Assembly (NCBI GenBank): GCA_951394045.1
Contig: OX595986.1
Location: 4,431,534 to 4,495,533 of the forward strand
Direction of reading: 5' to 3'
Source of the DNA: Nitzschia sp. DOCU1
Taxonomy: Eukaryota; Bacillariophyta; Bacillariophyceae; Bacillariales; Bacillariaceae
DNA length: 64,000 nucleotides
Shown here piece by piece: positions 48,873-58,988 of this stretch. The notes under the pieces were generated by a model, which saw only the letters and a program-made list of their open reading frames with translations, searched no databases and was not told where the DNA came from. The translations under genes and the position numbers were made by a program. Position 1 is the first letter of the stretch; each line of letters begins with the position of its first letter.

Positions 48873-51007
48873 CTAGCTCTCGATGCGTCTCTTCTTCTTG
48901 CTCTTCTTCATCGTGCCACCAGTCTTCGAGTACTCTTTTTCAATAGCTGATCGCTCTTTCTTCAGACGTTCGACTTTCTGCTTCAGGGGAGTCTTTCCGG
49001 TGGTGGTATCATTGCGTTTGGTGTGTTCTATCTCACGACGGCGGGTTTTTAAGGCCTCAACTTGCGCCTTTTTCTTGTTGATGCCATGTTGCATTCTGCT
49101 GTACAAGTGCGTAGCCTTTCGGCTCATCATTGTTTTGGCCAGAATATGAGCTTCGTCCTCATCCTTCTTTCGATGCTTTTCAGCTCGTTTTTTCGTCGCT
49201 TGATGTTTTTCACTGTCGGACTCCTCCTCTTCCTCCTCGTCATCCTCAGAATGATCCTCGCCCTCTGACTTGTCATCTGCAGATTCGTTTTCACTCTCCA
49301 CACCTCCTCCGATGACCTCTTCCGACTCCATATCTTCGGACATCGGGAGCGACTCCCCATTCTTGAGACGCTCGATTTCCTCTGCGTAGGCAGGCTTGTA
49401 GCCCTCCTCATCGTGATCGACCCAAGGAGAGAGATGCGGCGGCAAAGGAGCCCCGACACCGTACTTAGCAATTGGAAGCAAGAACATGAAGTTGGAGCAG
49501 TCGAGTACCCACTGGGGCTGGACGAACTCTCTCGATTTAGGCAAGGAATCAAAGGAAGCGGGAAGTTTGGAACGATCGACGATGTGATGCGTAATGCTAG
49601 GGTCGTTGGCCTGAATGGGACTACTGGGGCCTTCCCAGCCAACTTTGCCACCATAGGCAAGGCAAACCAACTCAAGATACCCACGGGGAACTTCACGTGA
49701 GAGGAAGAACGTCAATCCAGCAAAGAGTCTTCTGCGTTTCACAGCTTCATCATCAATGCTAGAGCCCCCGCCAGGAATGGACGTGCGAGCTTCGTCGTCA
49801 GCCATGCTTTCCAGTGCTGCTTTGAGTGGGCCGGCGACGTCGACGTTGCCTTCGTCCTCCTCTTCGTCGTCACTGTCTTCATTGATAGCGTTGAGTGCTG
49901 CTCCCACGCTCTTGATCAACTCCCTATCCTTCTGCTTTTGCTCCTTTGACTTCTTGGGGACTTCCGATGGCTTTTCTTCAACTTCCTTCACCGTTTGCGA
50001 AACCACATTACTAACCGCACTACTAGACGAATCCAAGGCGTTTTTCAGGCTTCGCAGGTTCGACCCGAGAATGTAGGTCGTGCTTCCCTTCACTTCCCCA
50101 TGTTCATCCAACGAAGGCAAAGGGTAGCGGACGCCCAAGCTGTTATATAACTTGAACAACACAAAGTGCAACAGGGTTTCGTAGAACTCAAAGAACGTGG
50201 TCATGACACGGTAGTCGACATCCTCCGGCATGAACTGGGTGAATGAATGAGGAACAACCCAACGAATCGCAACTCCTTGTATGGTAGCCTCCAAGTATAC
50301 TCCCTTGACCGAAATAAATGATTTGGTGATGCAGGCAGCAGTCGAGCAGTACGCACCCCAAGCAGCGGCAAGTTGCTTCGCCTGGCCGATGATTTTGCTC
50401 TTGATCGAGGTGGTACTCGGTAATGCAGCGAAGAGGAATATAAGGGTCAGTGCATCGTCCAAATCCGACAATGCATCCAAGAATCGAGGGTATCGTTCTC
50501 GAACCAAGTGGTGCAAAGTGTATGTAGGGCAGATCGCGTTCTTTCGTTGTGCCTCGTCCTTTTCGTTCCTACCGGCTGCTCGGCGAATCTACGAAGAGAA
50601 AGCTTGTTAGTCAGAAGTACAAGCAAGTATCGGAAAACAGCATTGAAGGGGCCTACCTTTTTCATGAAAGAGCGGAATTCACGGAATTTCTCCAAAATGG
50701 GTTCATGAGCAATGGCCTTGATATCCTTGATGTGATAAAAGGTTTGTCCTTTCTTGTTACCCGGGACGCGGCCTCTGGGTTCACGAGGATAAATTCCCTT
50801 CAAGATGCAGAGACGACGGAAATCCTTGATCGTGACCTGAAGCATCTTCAAGCATCTGGAACGGCCGATAAACGTCGCCTCCAACCCAGCATTGTTCTTT
50901 TTCTGTCGCTTGCCCATCCTCGACAGCTTTCGCTTGGAGCCCATCTTGGAGTGGCTCGCAGCCTTGATGGACTTCTTCTTTTCTCGTCCTTTCACTCGAT
51001 TTCCCAT
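48873..51007 (-). CDS. PES1: Pescadillo (PES1/NOP7), ribosome biogenesis factor, two exons
   Basis: Exons 51007-50657 and 50588-48873 (68-nt intron, GTAGGC...CTTCGTAG, phase 0) give 688 residues. The pescadillo N-domain is complete: FRRLCILKGIYPREPRGR, TFYHIKDIKAIAHEP, and across the splice KIRRAAGRNEKDEAQRKNAI leading to LVRERYPRFLDALSDLDDAL. A BRCT domain (about 365-470) ends near PQWVLDCSNFMFLLP. The tail is Asp/Glu-rich then Lys-rich and coiled. Pescadillo forms the PeBoW/Nop7 complex with BOP1 and WDR12 for pre-60S maturation in the nucleolus. The length exceeds human PES1 (588) mainly through acidic inserts. Confidence 0.95.
50589..50656 (-). other. Intron of the pescadillo gene
   Basis: 68-nt phase-0 intron with donor GTAGGC at 50656 and acceptor TCTTCGTAG ending at 50589. 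Its removal restores the conserved IRRAxGRNE block. Confidence 0.92.
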
Positions 51008-51445
51008 GTTTTCAACTTATAAGGCAAGGTACACCCTTGTCGATAATAGAAAAAGAAGGACACCGATGGAACAATGTGTCGAAATGGTGGAATGATCTTC
51101 CGATAGAAAACCCAACAAGAAGGGATTTCACCCTTGGATGCGGGACGCTGCGTTTTGGGTGGTGGTGGGGGTAAATAGGTTATGAGATTTTGAAGATTGT
51201 ACTTTCCCGCCAAATAGCGTCTGTCCGGCATACCAAGAAAAATGATGCGCAAGCCGTGCGCATAAACACGTAACATCCGGGTTCTATAGTTGACACGCGG
51301 ATCTTTGAAGCACAAGATAGCCCACTCGCGCCACGCCATCGGATGGAACATCAAACTTTCATCATCGTTGCGACATCACCACAATACGATCGAAAGACAT
51401 CGACAAGTAAAAAAGCGACTTGACCCAGCTACTTTGAATGCCAAG
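51008..51445. other. Divergent intergenic region, pescadillo and TatA-like gene
   Basis: 438 bases between divergent starts. An open frame upstream of the TatA ATG (from 51290) has no coding character. Promoters for both genes are expected. Confidence 0.5.
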
Positions 51446-51856
51446 ATGAACAGAATTGTGTCTGCTTTGCTCGTTGCCCTTGCCACCATGGCGAACGTGG
51501 CTGCTTTTGCACCCGCTACCTCCAGGTTCGGCGTGCCAAGTATCCGAACTGTCCCGTCGACGCCTTCTTTCGAGCAGCCGGCGTCTCTTCAACGGCAGCG
51601 ACAATCCGTCGCGCAAGTTCAGACTATGGGTCTTTTCGGTTTGGGAGCCCCGGAAATTGGTGTCATTTTGGTGGCCGCCGCCTTCTTGCTAGGTCCGGAC
51701 AAGCTAGCTAGCCTTGGAAAGGACGCCGGCAAAATTGCGGGTGAATTGAAGGAAGTTCCCAAGGAGTTCCAGAGAGGGATGGAAGAGGGAGAGGCTCAGG
51801 CTAAAGCTGTCAAGAAAAAGATCGAGGCCTCAAGCGAGGAGAAGGCTGCTGAATAA
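51446..51856 (+). CDS. tatA: TatA/Tha4-like thylakoid Tat translocase subunit, plastid-targeted (copy 1)
   Basis: 136 residues from the ATG at 51446. The signal peptide (IVSALLVALATMANVAA) ends at AAFAPA, a clear ASAFAP plastid-entry motif, followed by a transit segment rich in Ser/Arg. The mature part starts GLFGLGAPEIGVILVAAAFL with the conserved Glu in front of the single helix. LLGPDKL and an amphipathic helix (KDAGKIAGELKEVPKEFQRG) then lead to a charged tail. TatA multimers form the pore that lets folded twin-arginine proteins cross the thylakoid membrane. A TatB/Hcf106 role is possible because diatom paralogues are poorly separated. Confidence 0.93.
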   Translation: MNRIVSALLVALATMANVAAFAPATSRFGVPSIRTVPSTPSFEQPASLQRQRQSVAQVQTMGLFGLGAPEIGVILVAAAFLLGPDKLASLGKDAGKIAGELKEVPKEFQRGMEEGEAQAKAVKKKIEASSEEKAAE

Positions 51857-52715
51857 ACTTCACTGCTGGTGGGACGGCGACCGAACTCCAAAGCGGCATG
51901 ACCTGAGGGGTTTCTCGTCGATGCATTTGATCGGGCTGCATTGGAATGAAACTGCTGATTGTTTGATTCAACCAGAATATAGCACTATAGTTTAAATAAA
52001 AGCAGGTAGAATTTTCGTTGAAAAAGACAAAATTGATCATTTCTTTTGGAAAACTGCGACCGTGGTGACGCCTTTGCTATAAAGTATCAACTACGGCGAT
52101 TCTACCAAGAACTATGGTATATTTCTTATCCATTTCAACTAACTTTAAGCAACGGCGAGAGCCAAACTAGAAGTAGCATATGTCGCTTGTAGAATTCATC
52201 GTTGCTATCTGAAGAAAGGACGACATTTGAGAACTGCTGGGGATGATCCAGAAGGAGCCTTCCGTCACAGACAGTTTCTATCATCATGTAATGATGAGGA
52301 ACATATATTGTTGCAGTTCTCGGAACTATGGTGTGGTCTCAACATGATCTTTCGCTGCCGCTAGAAGGATTGAAAGCTCCGATGAATCCTGATGGTAGTT
52401 TTCATTGTCAGTCCAACGGATCAATTATGCCGGATGGCGGTCCGACGATGGCGGGAAAAAAGTCTAATGACGTCATTGTTGCACCTTCGGGAACCGCACA
52501 ACCATGACATCGATGACAACCTTTCGAAGACCACCGTTGAAGATCGTCGGTTTTGGCCTTTTGGCATATCAATCGTATCCATCGTCGCCACAAGGAAGAA
52601 TTAGGAGCCTAATCGTCTGGGTCTTTGGAAGTCTACCACCGCCTGATCTTATCATTGCTTCCATTCCTTTAAACTGAAACTGCGTCTCGCTTCAAGCCAA
52701 AGAACGTATCCAGCA
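51857..52715. other. Intergenic between the two TatA-like genes
   Basis: 859 bases with no supported gene. It contains the 3' end of copy 1 and the promoter of copy 2. Confidence 0.5.
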
Positions 52716-53174
52716 ATGAAGTGTCCGATTATTTGGTTGTCCCTCGTGGCAGTCATCACCCGGTCGTGCTCTACCTATGGTTTCCTGCTCCAGTCACCAT
52801 CTACTCAAACATTAAGACATCGATATCTGCAAGGTGGTAGCAACGTAAGAGTTCCCTTTCCACAGCAGGCAGCATTCCCGCCCATGCATGCGGCGTTGGT
52901 CCAGCAGCGACGATCGGTGTCAAACGTCCAAACCCAAGGACTCTTTGGTCTTGGCGGTCTCGAAATAGCTGTGATTTTGGCGGTCGCAGCTTTTATAATT
53001 GGACCTCAGAAACTAGGAAGTATGGCTGGTCAGCTGAAGACCGGTCTGGACGACGTTCCAGAAGAGTTCAAAAAGATTCCCGAAGAATTTCAAAAGGGGG
53101 TCGAAGAAGGAGAAATAAACGCCAGATCACGAAAAGCCAAGAAGATGAAACAACCTTCCGACGATGATGCGTAA
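52716..53174 (+). CDS. tatA: TatA/Tha4-like thylakoid Tat translocase subunit, plastid-targeted (copy 2)
   Basis: 152 residues. The signal peptide (IIWLSLVAVITRSCS) ends before YGF, an aromatic cleavage site of the plastid type, then a basic transit part. The mature domain mirrors copy 1: GLFGLGGLEIAVILAVAAFI with the conserved Glu, IIGPQKL, and an amphipathic helix with FKKIPEEFQKGVEEGE. Both copies share the QTxGLFGLG start and the EFQxGxEEGE end, so they are tandem duplicates 859 bases apart. The Pro before the Glu in copy 1 is Leu here, a difference that might mark TatA versus TatB roles; this is inference. Confidence 0.92.
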   Translation: MKCPIIWLSLVAVITRSCSTYGFLLQSPSTQTLRHRYLQGGSNVRVPFPQQAAFPPMHAALVQQRRSVSNVQTQGLFGLGGLEIAVILAVAAFIIGPQKLGSMAGQLKTGLDDVPEEFKKIPEEFQKGVEEGEINARSRKAKKMKQPSDDDA

Positions 53175-53833
53175 TGTACCGGAGAGGAATCCTTCCCAAT
53201 CGAGAGATTTTCAGTGGCGCCGACACAAACATTCGAGGAGGGTAAGGGACTAGGCGAACGGCAAGTTCGATTTCCGTACTATCTCTTGTGATAGACATTA
53301 ATCTTCTGGATCAAATTCTTTTTAATGTTTCTAGTAGAGTATCGTTAGGCCTGATGTATGTACGAGCGATATCATTTCTCCAGCGGGGTGTACTGCATCT
53401 TCCTTTCCGTCGCTCCTTTTGTTTCGGTGAACATTGATAATGATGATTTTCAATATGGAATCATTGCTTATTTCCAGCTCGATTATTGTTAGTGTTGCGA
53501 GCATGTGCTCGGATTGGTTGGGGTTTCGTTACATCGTCGAGAACTAGCCAGAAATAGCTACTATTTCTCCGGTCTACTACCGGCGGTAGTTTCTCATTCC
53601 GGTCGACAGCACGGACGACGAAAACCGGGCCGGCCTGCGCATGAGGAGGGCGGGCGTGCCTTCCGACGTCAGCAGAGCATTAAATATTTTGAGAAGCCCG
53701 TAAGACAAAATTTCAAATTTTTCGCAAGACGTGTCATCGCACATTACGTCGGGACCTTCTGCTTCCGAACTCGTCGAAGCCTTGGCAGATACAACAGTCA
53801 ACTCACAATAGCAAACCCTAAAGCATTCTCACC
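53175..53833. other. Intergenic between TatA copy 2 and the surface-protein gene
   Basis: 659 bases with no gene or repeat recognised. Confidence 0.5.
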
Positions 53834-54844
53834 ATGAGATCTTCCCACGCTTCACTTTTGTATGTGCTTTCATTGAGCTTTTGTGGGTGGCAGGAAGTTG
53901 CTGCCCAGTCGGGAGAGCAATGCGAGTCAGCTATTGCAATCGCACCAGGAGATTCCGTATCTTCGACGACAGTCGGCGGCGTTGACAATGGCTCCGGCGC
54001 TGACATTAGTCTCGTTAGATGTTCTGTTGGTGGTTTCGTTTCTACTACTGGAAATCCAGGCATGTGGTACATCTACGATTCCCCAACAAGTCGCGACCTG
54101 CGGCTTTCGACTTGTGCCGAAGAAACGACTTCTACCAAACGAATTACCGCCTTTTCCCTGGGATCAGGAGATTGCTTCAATCGTGTGTGTATGTCCAGTG
54201 CGATTGAAGAAGATCCAGAATGTCCCTACGAAAATTCAACAGTTCTGGACCTTTCGGTTGCCTCTGGAACTACCTACGCTTTTCTTGTCAATGACGAGTT
54301 TCCGGGAGGAAGTGGCGACTTTGGATTCTCAGTGACCGATGTGACACCACCGCCTGCTAGTGAGTCCTGTAATGCTGCGACTGAATTACCAAACAATACA
54401 ACGCTTCAGGGAACAACCGTTGGTGCCTCGCTATCCAGCGGGCTAGAATGTGGGCGTTGTATAGGGCCACAGAACCCCGGTGTCTTTTTCTATATCCCTC
54501 CCGTCACCGTCCGTTCTGGTATCTCCATTTCCCTCACAGGAGCTGATAATCTATTTGAAATTCGCGTCTTTGAAGGCCCATCGTGCGAAGAACTCGAGTG
54601 CAAACAAATCGACACTAGTACGAAGGATCTTACGGTGTATGCTAGCTGGATAGCGGAAAAGGGTCAAGACTTTTATCTCTACGTTTCTGCGGCTACTTCG
54701 GACGAAGAAAATTTGACGGATCGTTTCGGTATTGTCATGAAACAAGAAGTTGCTCCGAAAGGAGACAGTAGTGCAGCAAGCTTCGCCCATATTGCATCAG
54801 CTATGATATTGATAAATCTCGTCGGCCTGGCGATGATGCTTTGA
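53834..54844 (+). CDS. Secreted or GPI-anchored surface protein with two beta-rich repeats
   Basis: 336 residues. It has a signal peptide (SSHASLLYVLSLSFCGWQEVAA) and a C-terminal hydrophobic segment (HIASAMILINLVGLAMML) typical of a GPI-anchor or tail-anchor signal. Between them are two similar domains of about 140 residues. Each begins with a Cys and an acidic or Asn-rich segment (ESAIAIAPGDSVSSTTVGG; NAATELPNNTTLQGTTVGA), followed by a strand with an aromatic core (GMWYIYDSPT; GVFFYIPPVT) and further cysteines. The layout resembles pre-peptidase C-terminal (PPC)-like beta sandwiches. It is probably cell-surface; no enzymatic motif is seen. Confidence 0.7.
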   Translation: MRSSHASLLYVLSLSFCGWQEVAAQSGEQCESAIAIAPGDSVSSTTVGGVDNGSGADISLVRCSVGGFVSTTGNPGMWYIYDSPTSRDLRLSTCAEETTSTKRITAFSLGSGDCFNRVCMSSAIEEDPECPYENSTVLDLSVASGTTYAFLVNDEFPGGSGDFGFSVTDVTPPPASESCNAATELPNNTTLQGTTVGASLSSGLECGRCIGPQNPGVFFYIPPVTVRSGISISLTGADNLFEIRVFEGPSCEELECKQIDTSTKDLTVYASWIAEKGQDFYLYVSAATSDEENLTDRFGIVMKQEVAPKGDSSAASFAHIASAMILINLVGLAMML

Positions 54845-55016
54845 TCTTGTTAATATACACACATACTCCCCAAAGTGCTCGATACATAAAGCTATTGCGT
54901 TTGGAAATTACAAAAAGGCTGAAATTTTTAATTAGTATCATAGAACGCTGTTATATGGGGCAGTCCAGGGCTAGCGAGAACGAATTGCCTTTCGTCAAGT
55001 TTCATGACGGAAGAGT

Positions 55017-56123
55017 CTATTGTTTTGGTCTTATATACTGCTGCACCCAGTCTCGCCATCGTACATCTTCTTGCCTAAGGTTTCCCCCCGAGTCTTTTTC
55101 TTCGCGTTGAATCCACTTCAAGTGATGGTGCCAATAGTCTCTTGTCACAGCTTTCATGAGATCCTTGTCCTCTCGCAAAGCTAGTTTCGAGGTTGGAAGG
55201 AGGCTCTCCGATTCATGTTGCATGGCACCAACATCGGAGCGAACAAAGCAGCTGGACACATACCACCTCTTCGATAGATATTCAATGTTTTCGTCCAGTA
55301 GCGTCCATCCTGATAACTGCAACATGTCGTATAGTTGAACGAGATGGCTTGGCCGCGAATTGGTTGGCTGCAATATAAGCCGCCGACACTGAATTCGGTC
55401 CAAATCCAAAACATCATTCAAAGATGATTGGAGGATCTTTCCCATGACATATACTCCCATTCCAGCAATGCAAACGGCATCCGCCTCGGAAGGGTGCACT
55501 TGCTTCAGCCCATCACTGATTCGAATCGCTAATCGCACAGATTTGGTAGAGTCTACATCGGGTTGAATCACCAAGCCTTCCTCGTTCGCATCGACTTTTA
55601 GATAATCCTGCATCTTCTTAAGTGCTTGAAAGCCCCCATTCTCCAAAGCGCTGGGTGACACATCAACCCCTAGAACCTTGTCAAAGCAGCCGGTCATTGC
55701 CAAACCGACCGCCAACAAACCATGATCTGTCCCGACGTCAGTAATACTTTTAATAGAATCCCCATCCACAGATTGATAGTTCACTGCAAAGTCAACCATG
55801 TGTCGAAACCTTTTCCAGCTCTTTTCGCTGTTGGCTAATCTTGAAAAAGCAAAAGCAGCACGATCTCGTGGATCCTCTGGGAGATCCTCCATACGCCAAG
55901 ACGGCGGCGGCACAGCGGAGGCGAACCGTTCAGATCTCCGAAAAGTAGGAGTAGTATTATGTCTCGAAGATGTTTTGGATACAAAACAACCCAAAGAATT
56001 CCGAGACATCTCTGTGATTATCTGCGCCGATCGGCCGCCGAGTGATGTTGCACAGCACCGTCTCATGCCGCCTGCCACCATGATGCTCAAACAAATGACC
56101 GATCGAAGGAAAGCTACTATCAT
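55017..56123 (-). CDS. TrmK-like tRNA (adenine-N1) methyltransferase
   Basis: 368 residues. The class I methyltransferase fold shows ITDVGTDHGLLAVGLAMTG (about 127-145, the AdoMet loop), VLGVDVSPSALENG, RISDGLKQV, and AVCIAGMGVYVMGKILQSS (about 216-234). RRLILQPTNSRPSHL follows, all matching bacterial TrmK, which methylates A22 of tRNA. A roughly 75-residue N-terminal extension starts with a hydrophobic stretch (FLRSVICLSIMVAGG) and a basic part, so organelle targeting is likely but the compartment is not certain. Such a bacterial-type enzyme in a diatom probably serves the plastid or mitochondrion (inference). Confidence 0.85.
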   Translation of the reverse strand: MIVAFLRSVICLSIMVAGGMRRCCATSLGGRSAQIITEMSRNSLGCFVSKTSSRHNTTPTFRRSERFASAVPPPSWRMEDLPEDPRDRAAFAFSRLANSEKSWKRFRHMVDFAVNYQSVDGDSIKSITDVGTDHGLLAVGLAMTGCFDKVLGVDVSPSALENGGFQALKKMQDYLKVDANEEGLVIQPDVDSTKSVRLAIRISDGLKQVHPSEADAVCIAGMGVYVMGKILQSSLNDVLDLDRIQCRRLILQPTNSRPSHLVQLYDMLQLSGWTLLDENIEYLSKRWYVSSCFVRSDVGAMQHESESLLPTSKLALREDKDLMKAVTRDYWHHHLKWIQREEKDSGGNLRQEDVRWRDWVQQYIRPKQ

Positions 56124-56940
56124 CTTTCAACAAATGCATAACTTCCAGGATCGCAAAGACAACATGGTAGGGATAGAACCGACAAGCAATATCGTGCGTA
56201 CGAGGGGGGCGATTGTACTCAAGTCGATCGATGAAATGGTGTGAGATCGAGAATGGCAGGAGGGAGATGACATGGAACGAGTTTTTCTGTCGGCTACCGT
56301 AGTTTTTTTGAAAGATTATGATTGGGTGGAAGGGAAGTGCCGATGAGAGCTCGCGTTTGATCGCGCAATATGTTTGTTGGATACATCTCTCCATGTCTGC
56401 GTAACCCAAATCGACCGAAAAGATGATGAGGAAAAGCAACACGACGCAAGGTGCAAGTTGTTCCTAGCTCGACCGCTTTAAGGATTGGGGCTCAGTGTTG
56501 CTAATGACGGCGAACTAGCTTTCTCTAAACTAAAGCTACTACAAATTACCTTCCTTGTGTCTCCTGTTCCTGTATCTGATCTTAAGAGGAGGTTGAACTC
56601 TAGTTGCTAGTGTCATGGATTTGTCAACGTCACTTGCGTGTTGAGTAATGTGATGAGTCGTGAGCTAGGGATCTTGGGAATGATGTTGCAGGCGCTGAAA
56701 AAAATGTTCGGGGTTCTCTATTAATACTGTGATTTGCTCACAACGAGCCTAGCACTCATCACATCATCGATGGACCCTTCTTGCGTGCCAGTCGGATTGT
56801 ACGCCATACGCGAAGCACACAGTTGTGTAAGACTTTCAGAGGAAGTTCGATGCTCTGAATTCTCGGAGACACCCAACTATGGAGAAGACTGCTCCTGTCA
56901 CCAAAATGGCAATTTTTTCGCAAGCAGTCGAGTGCATCCT
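56124..56940. other. Intergenic between the TrmK-like 5' end and the lumenal protein 3' end
   Basis: 817 bases. It should contain the TrmK-like promoter. Open frames on the plus strand (56734-57009) show no motif. Nothing else was recognised. Confidence 0.5.
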
Positions 56941-57519
56941 CTAGTCCTCGTATTGCACGGGGATCTCCGTCGCTTCTTCGGCCACCCGGATAAATTCTTT
57001 CATTGTTGATTCAATGACGAGAAATTCTTCGGATAGTTGCAAATCCGGGATCTTACGTCCTCGGATTCCCAAGCTGGCACTCCCATCAATCTTTTCCACA
57101 CTCGCAATGAATGCCTTGTAGGTACTTTGAAGCTCGTCAGCCTTGGGACCATCTTCCCCTCCCCGAACCAAGATATAGCAATTCTTTCTCACGTCCACAA
57201 AGGGTGGTGTCCGCAGAAAGGCCTTGACTTGAACAAAGTCGTTGGATTGCGCAGATGGTAGCAAGTCCTTAAGTTGCTTTTGGGCGCGCTTGACACTTTT
57301 TAGAGCAGTGGAGCCAGCGATTTTGTTGGTGACGTCGGCAAACGCTGGCTTGGGCAGCAATGCTCCTCCTACGACGACTCCCGCTACCAGACCCTCGAGA
57401 CAGGTCCGTCTCGACATTGACGATGTTTCTTGGTTCGGCGAAGGGGACGACGACCATGCTACCGTCAACGAAAGGAAGGTGCACCCAAAGACGCCTAGGA
57501 AAATCGACTTGTACATCAT
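56941..57519 (-). CDS. Thylakoid-lumen protein with twin-arginine signal, PsbQ/Psb31-like
   Basis: 192 residues from the ATG at 57519 (a TTG lies upstream). A tripartite presequence is visible. First is an ER signal peptide (SIFLGVFGCTFLSLTVA) with Trp at the cleavage site (VAWS). A short transit part follows, then a Tat lumen signal MSRRTCLEGLVAGVVVGGAL with RR at about 37-38, ending at AFA-D (about 61). The mature 130 residues are helical and basic: AGSTALKSVKRAQKQLKDLL, then FLRTPPFVDVRKNCY. A four-helix bundle as in PsbQ or diatom Psb31 is likely, which would place it at the oxygen-evolving side of photosystem II. The lumenal location is well supported; the PSII role is inference. Confidence 0.75.
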   Translation of the reverse strand: MMYKSIFLGVFGCTFLSLTVAWSSSPSPNQETSSMSRRTCLEGLVAGVVVGGALLPKPAFADVTNKIAGSTALKSVKRAQKQLKDLLPSAQSNDFVQVKAFLRTPPFVDVRKNCYILVRGGEDGPKADELQSTYKAFIASVEKIDGSASLGIRGRKIPDLQLSEEFLVIESTMKEFIRVAEEATEIPVQYED

Positions 57520-57926
57520 GGTCAAGTTGTTTTTCAATTACTCAAGAATGATTTAAAATGAGGTGGTTGGGGTGGTCGGTAGATGATGGCTCTGATTAGA
57601 CGAATGGATGCGTTGTTCCATCATAGGTGGTCATGGTCCTTCTGTGATGCTGATCGAAATCTCATTCCGACGTGCGTACGTCATCGTGCGACTCAATCGA
57701 CCCAAAGGAATATTGCCTCCCTCCTCCGACATTTTGGCGGGAAGAATCAAAACTCCGCGCCGGGCCCACTCCCTTACAAAATCTACTGCGATTCTACAGG
57801 GACGAGAACCGCGAACTTGAAAAACCGCGTGGAACTTCATAGTTCCTCATTCATTTCATTCGTCACAGCCAGTTGCCTTCATTTGTTCATTCAGTCAACA
57901 AAGCCATTCCAGCGTTCATTACTCCC
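57520..57926. other. Divergent intergenic region, lumenal and NTF2-like plastid genes
   Basis: 407 bases between two divergent starts of plastid-targeted proteins, so a shared promoter is possible. No other feature was recognised. Confidence 0.5.
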
Positions 57927-58988
57927 ATGTTACAGACACGAGAAACGCTCCTTGTAGCATGCTTGTTTGCGGCATCTGCCGTTGGCTTCCAAGCACAAGC
58001 ACCCAAGATTCGTCGTTCTCCGTCGGCGTTGATGAGAACAGGCACAAGAAGCACGTCGCTGTTCTACAGTAACAAAACCGAGATTTTGTTAGAGTCAGAG
58101 TCATCGACGACGACAGCAGGCAAAGGTGATAACATGATATATTCTTCATGGGGAAGCTATCGAGACACGGGGGAAAGCGTGGAAATCACGGAAAAGCCTG
58201 TTTTGGAGTTGGACGAGTTGGACGACTACATGAACCCAGACGACCAATGGGCAGGGGAGTACTACGAAGACGGAACACCCTACGTGCCGACGCTTCCTAC
58301 CCTGGAGTTGCTGAAGTCTTGGACGCAAGAGTATGTAGATGCTGTGGATTTGGCTGGCGGTATGACCCGGGTATCGGTGGGAATCCAGAACATGCTGTCG
58401 TCCGATTTTGTCTTTACAAGTCCAACTCTGGGCCCATTGAACAAGGCAGACTATGTCAAACTGATGGATTATTATCGTCATTGTGGGTTAGATTTGGCGT
58501 CCGCTATTCCTGATTTAAAAGTGACTTATGAGGGGTGGCATGTCGATCCTCACGAGCCTTGGAGATGTTGGGCAGTTGCCCGATATTCCGGAACGCATCT
58601 AGGAACAGTGGTACTTCCCGGAACCGATCTCAAGTTGACTCCTCCCAACAAGGGAGATCATCCAGCTAAGTTTGTTTCGGGTCCCGAGATGCAGTCCTTT
58701 CTGTGGACACCCGATAAGGAGTTATTATGGCATACAATGGGCTACGTCGGCGACGAATACACCGGATCCAATCAAGGATATGGTGGTTTGGATGGATTGA
58801 TGGTCAGCATGGGTCTTCCGCACCTCTACTTGGATGCCATGAGTCCCATGCGCAAAATGAAGAGCTGGTTTTCCCAATTCCAGTCCGATTTCGGCGAGGA
58901 CAATGTGGCACGTGACAAGACGCGATATGGACGACTTCCACAGTGGTGGAATGAGCGCAAGTCGTATGACTTGAACATTCACAAGTAG
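57927..58988 (+). CDS. Plastid-targeted protein with a probable NTF2/SnoaL-like domain
   Basis: 353 residues from the ATG at 57927. The signal peptide (ETLLVACLFAASAVG) ends at VGFQAQAP, an ASAF-like motif. The middle (about 120-250) has WTQEYVDAVDLAGG and MLSSDFVFTSPTLGPLNKAD, then YVKLMDYYRHCGLDLASAIP. Further on are YEGWHVDPHEPWRCWAVARY, RYSGTHLGT and KELLWHTMGY. This alternation of helix and strands, with FVFTSP and W-x-V-x-RYSGTH, suggests the cone-like NTF2/SnoaL fold, used by many small-molecule-binding or enzymatic proteins. The C-terminus holds a basic, Trp-rich segment. It is probably a plastid stroma protein with unknown ligand. Confidence 0.7.
   Translation: MLQTRETLLVACLFAASAVGFQAQAPKIRRSPSALMRTGTRSTSLFYSNKTEILLESESSTTTAGKGDNMIYSSWGSYRDTGESVEITEKPVLELDELDDYMNPDDQWAGEYYEDGTPYVPTLPTLELLKSWTQEYVDAVDLAGGMTRVSVGIQNMLSSDFVFTSPTLGPLNKADYVKLMDYYRHCGLDLASAIPDLKVTYEGWHVDPHEPWRCWAVARYSGTHLGTVVLPGTDLKLTPPNKGDHPAKFVSGPEMQSFLWTPDKELLWHTMGYVGDEYTGSNQGYGGLDGLMVSMGLPHLYLDAMSPMRKMKSWFSQFQSDFGEDNVARDKTRYGRLPQWWNERKSYDLNIHK

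Noticed and set aside
57583..57957. Plus-strand ORF between the lumenal and NTF2-like genes
   Set aside because: It overlaps the start of a confidently identified plastid protein in another frame and has no recognisable content.
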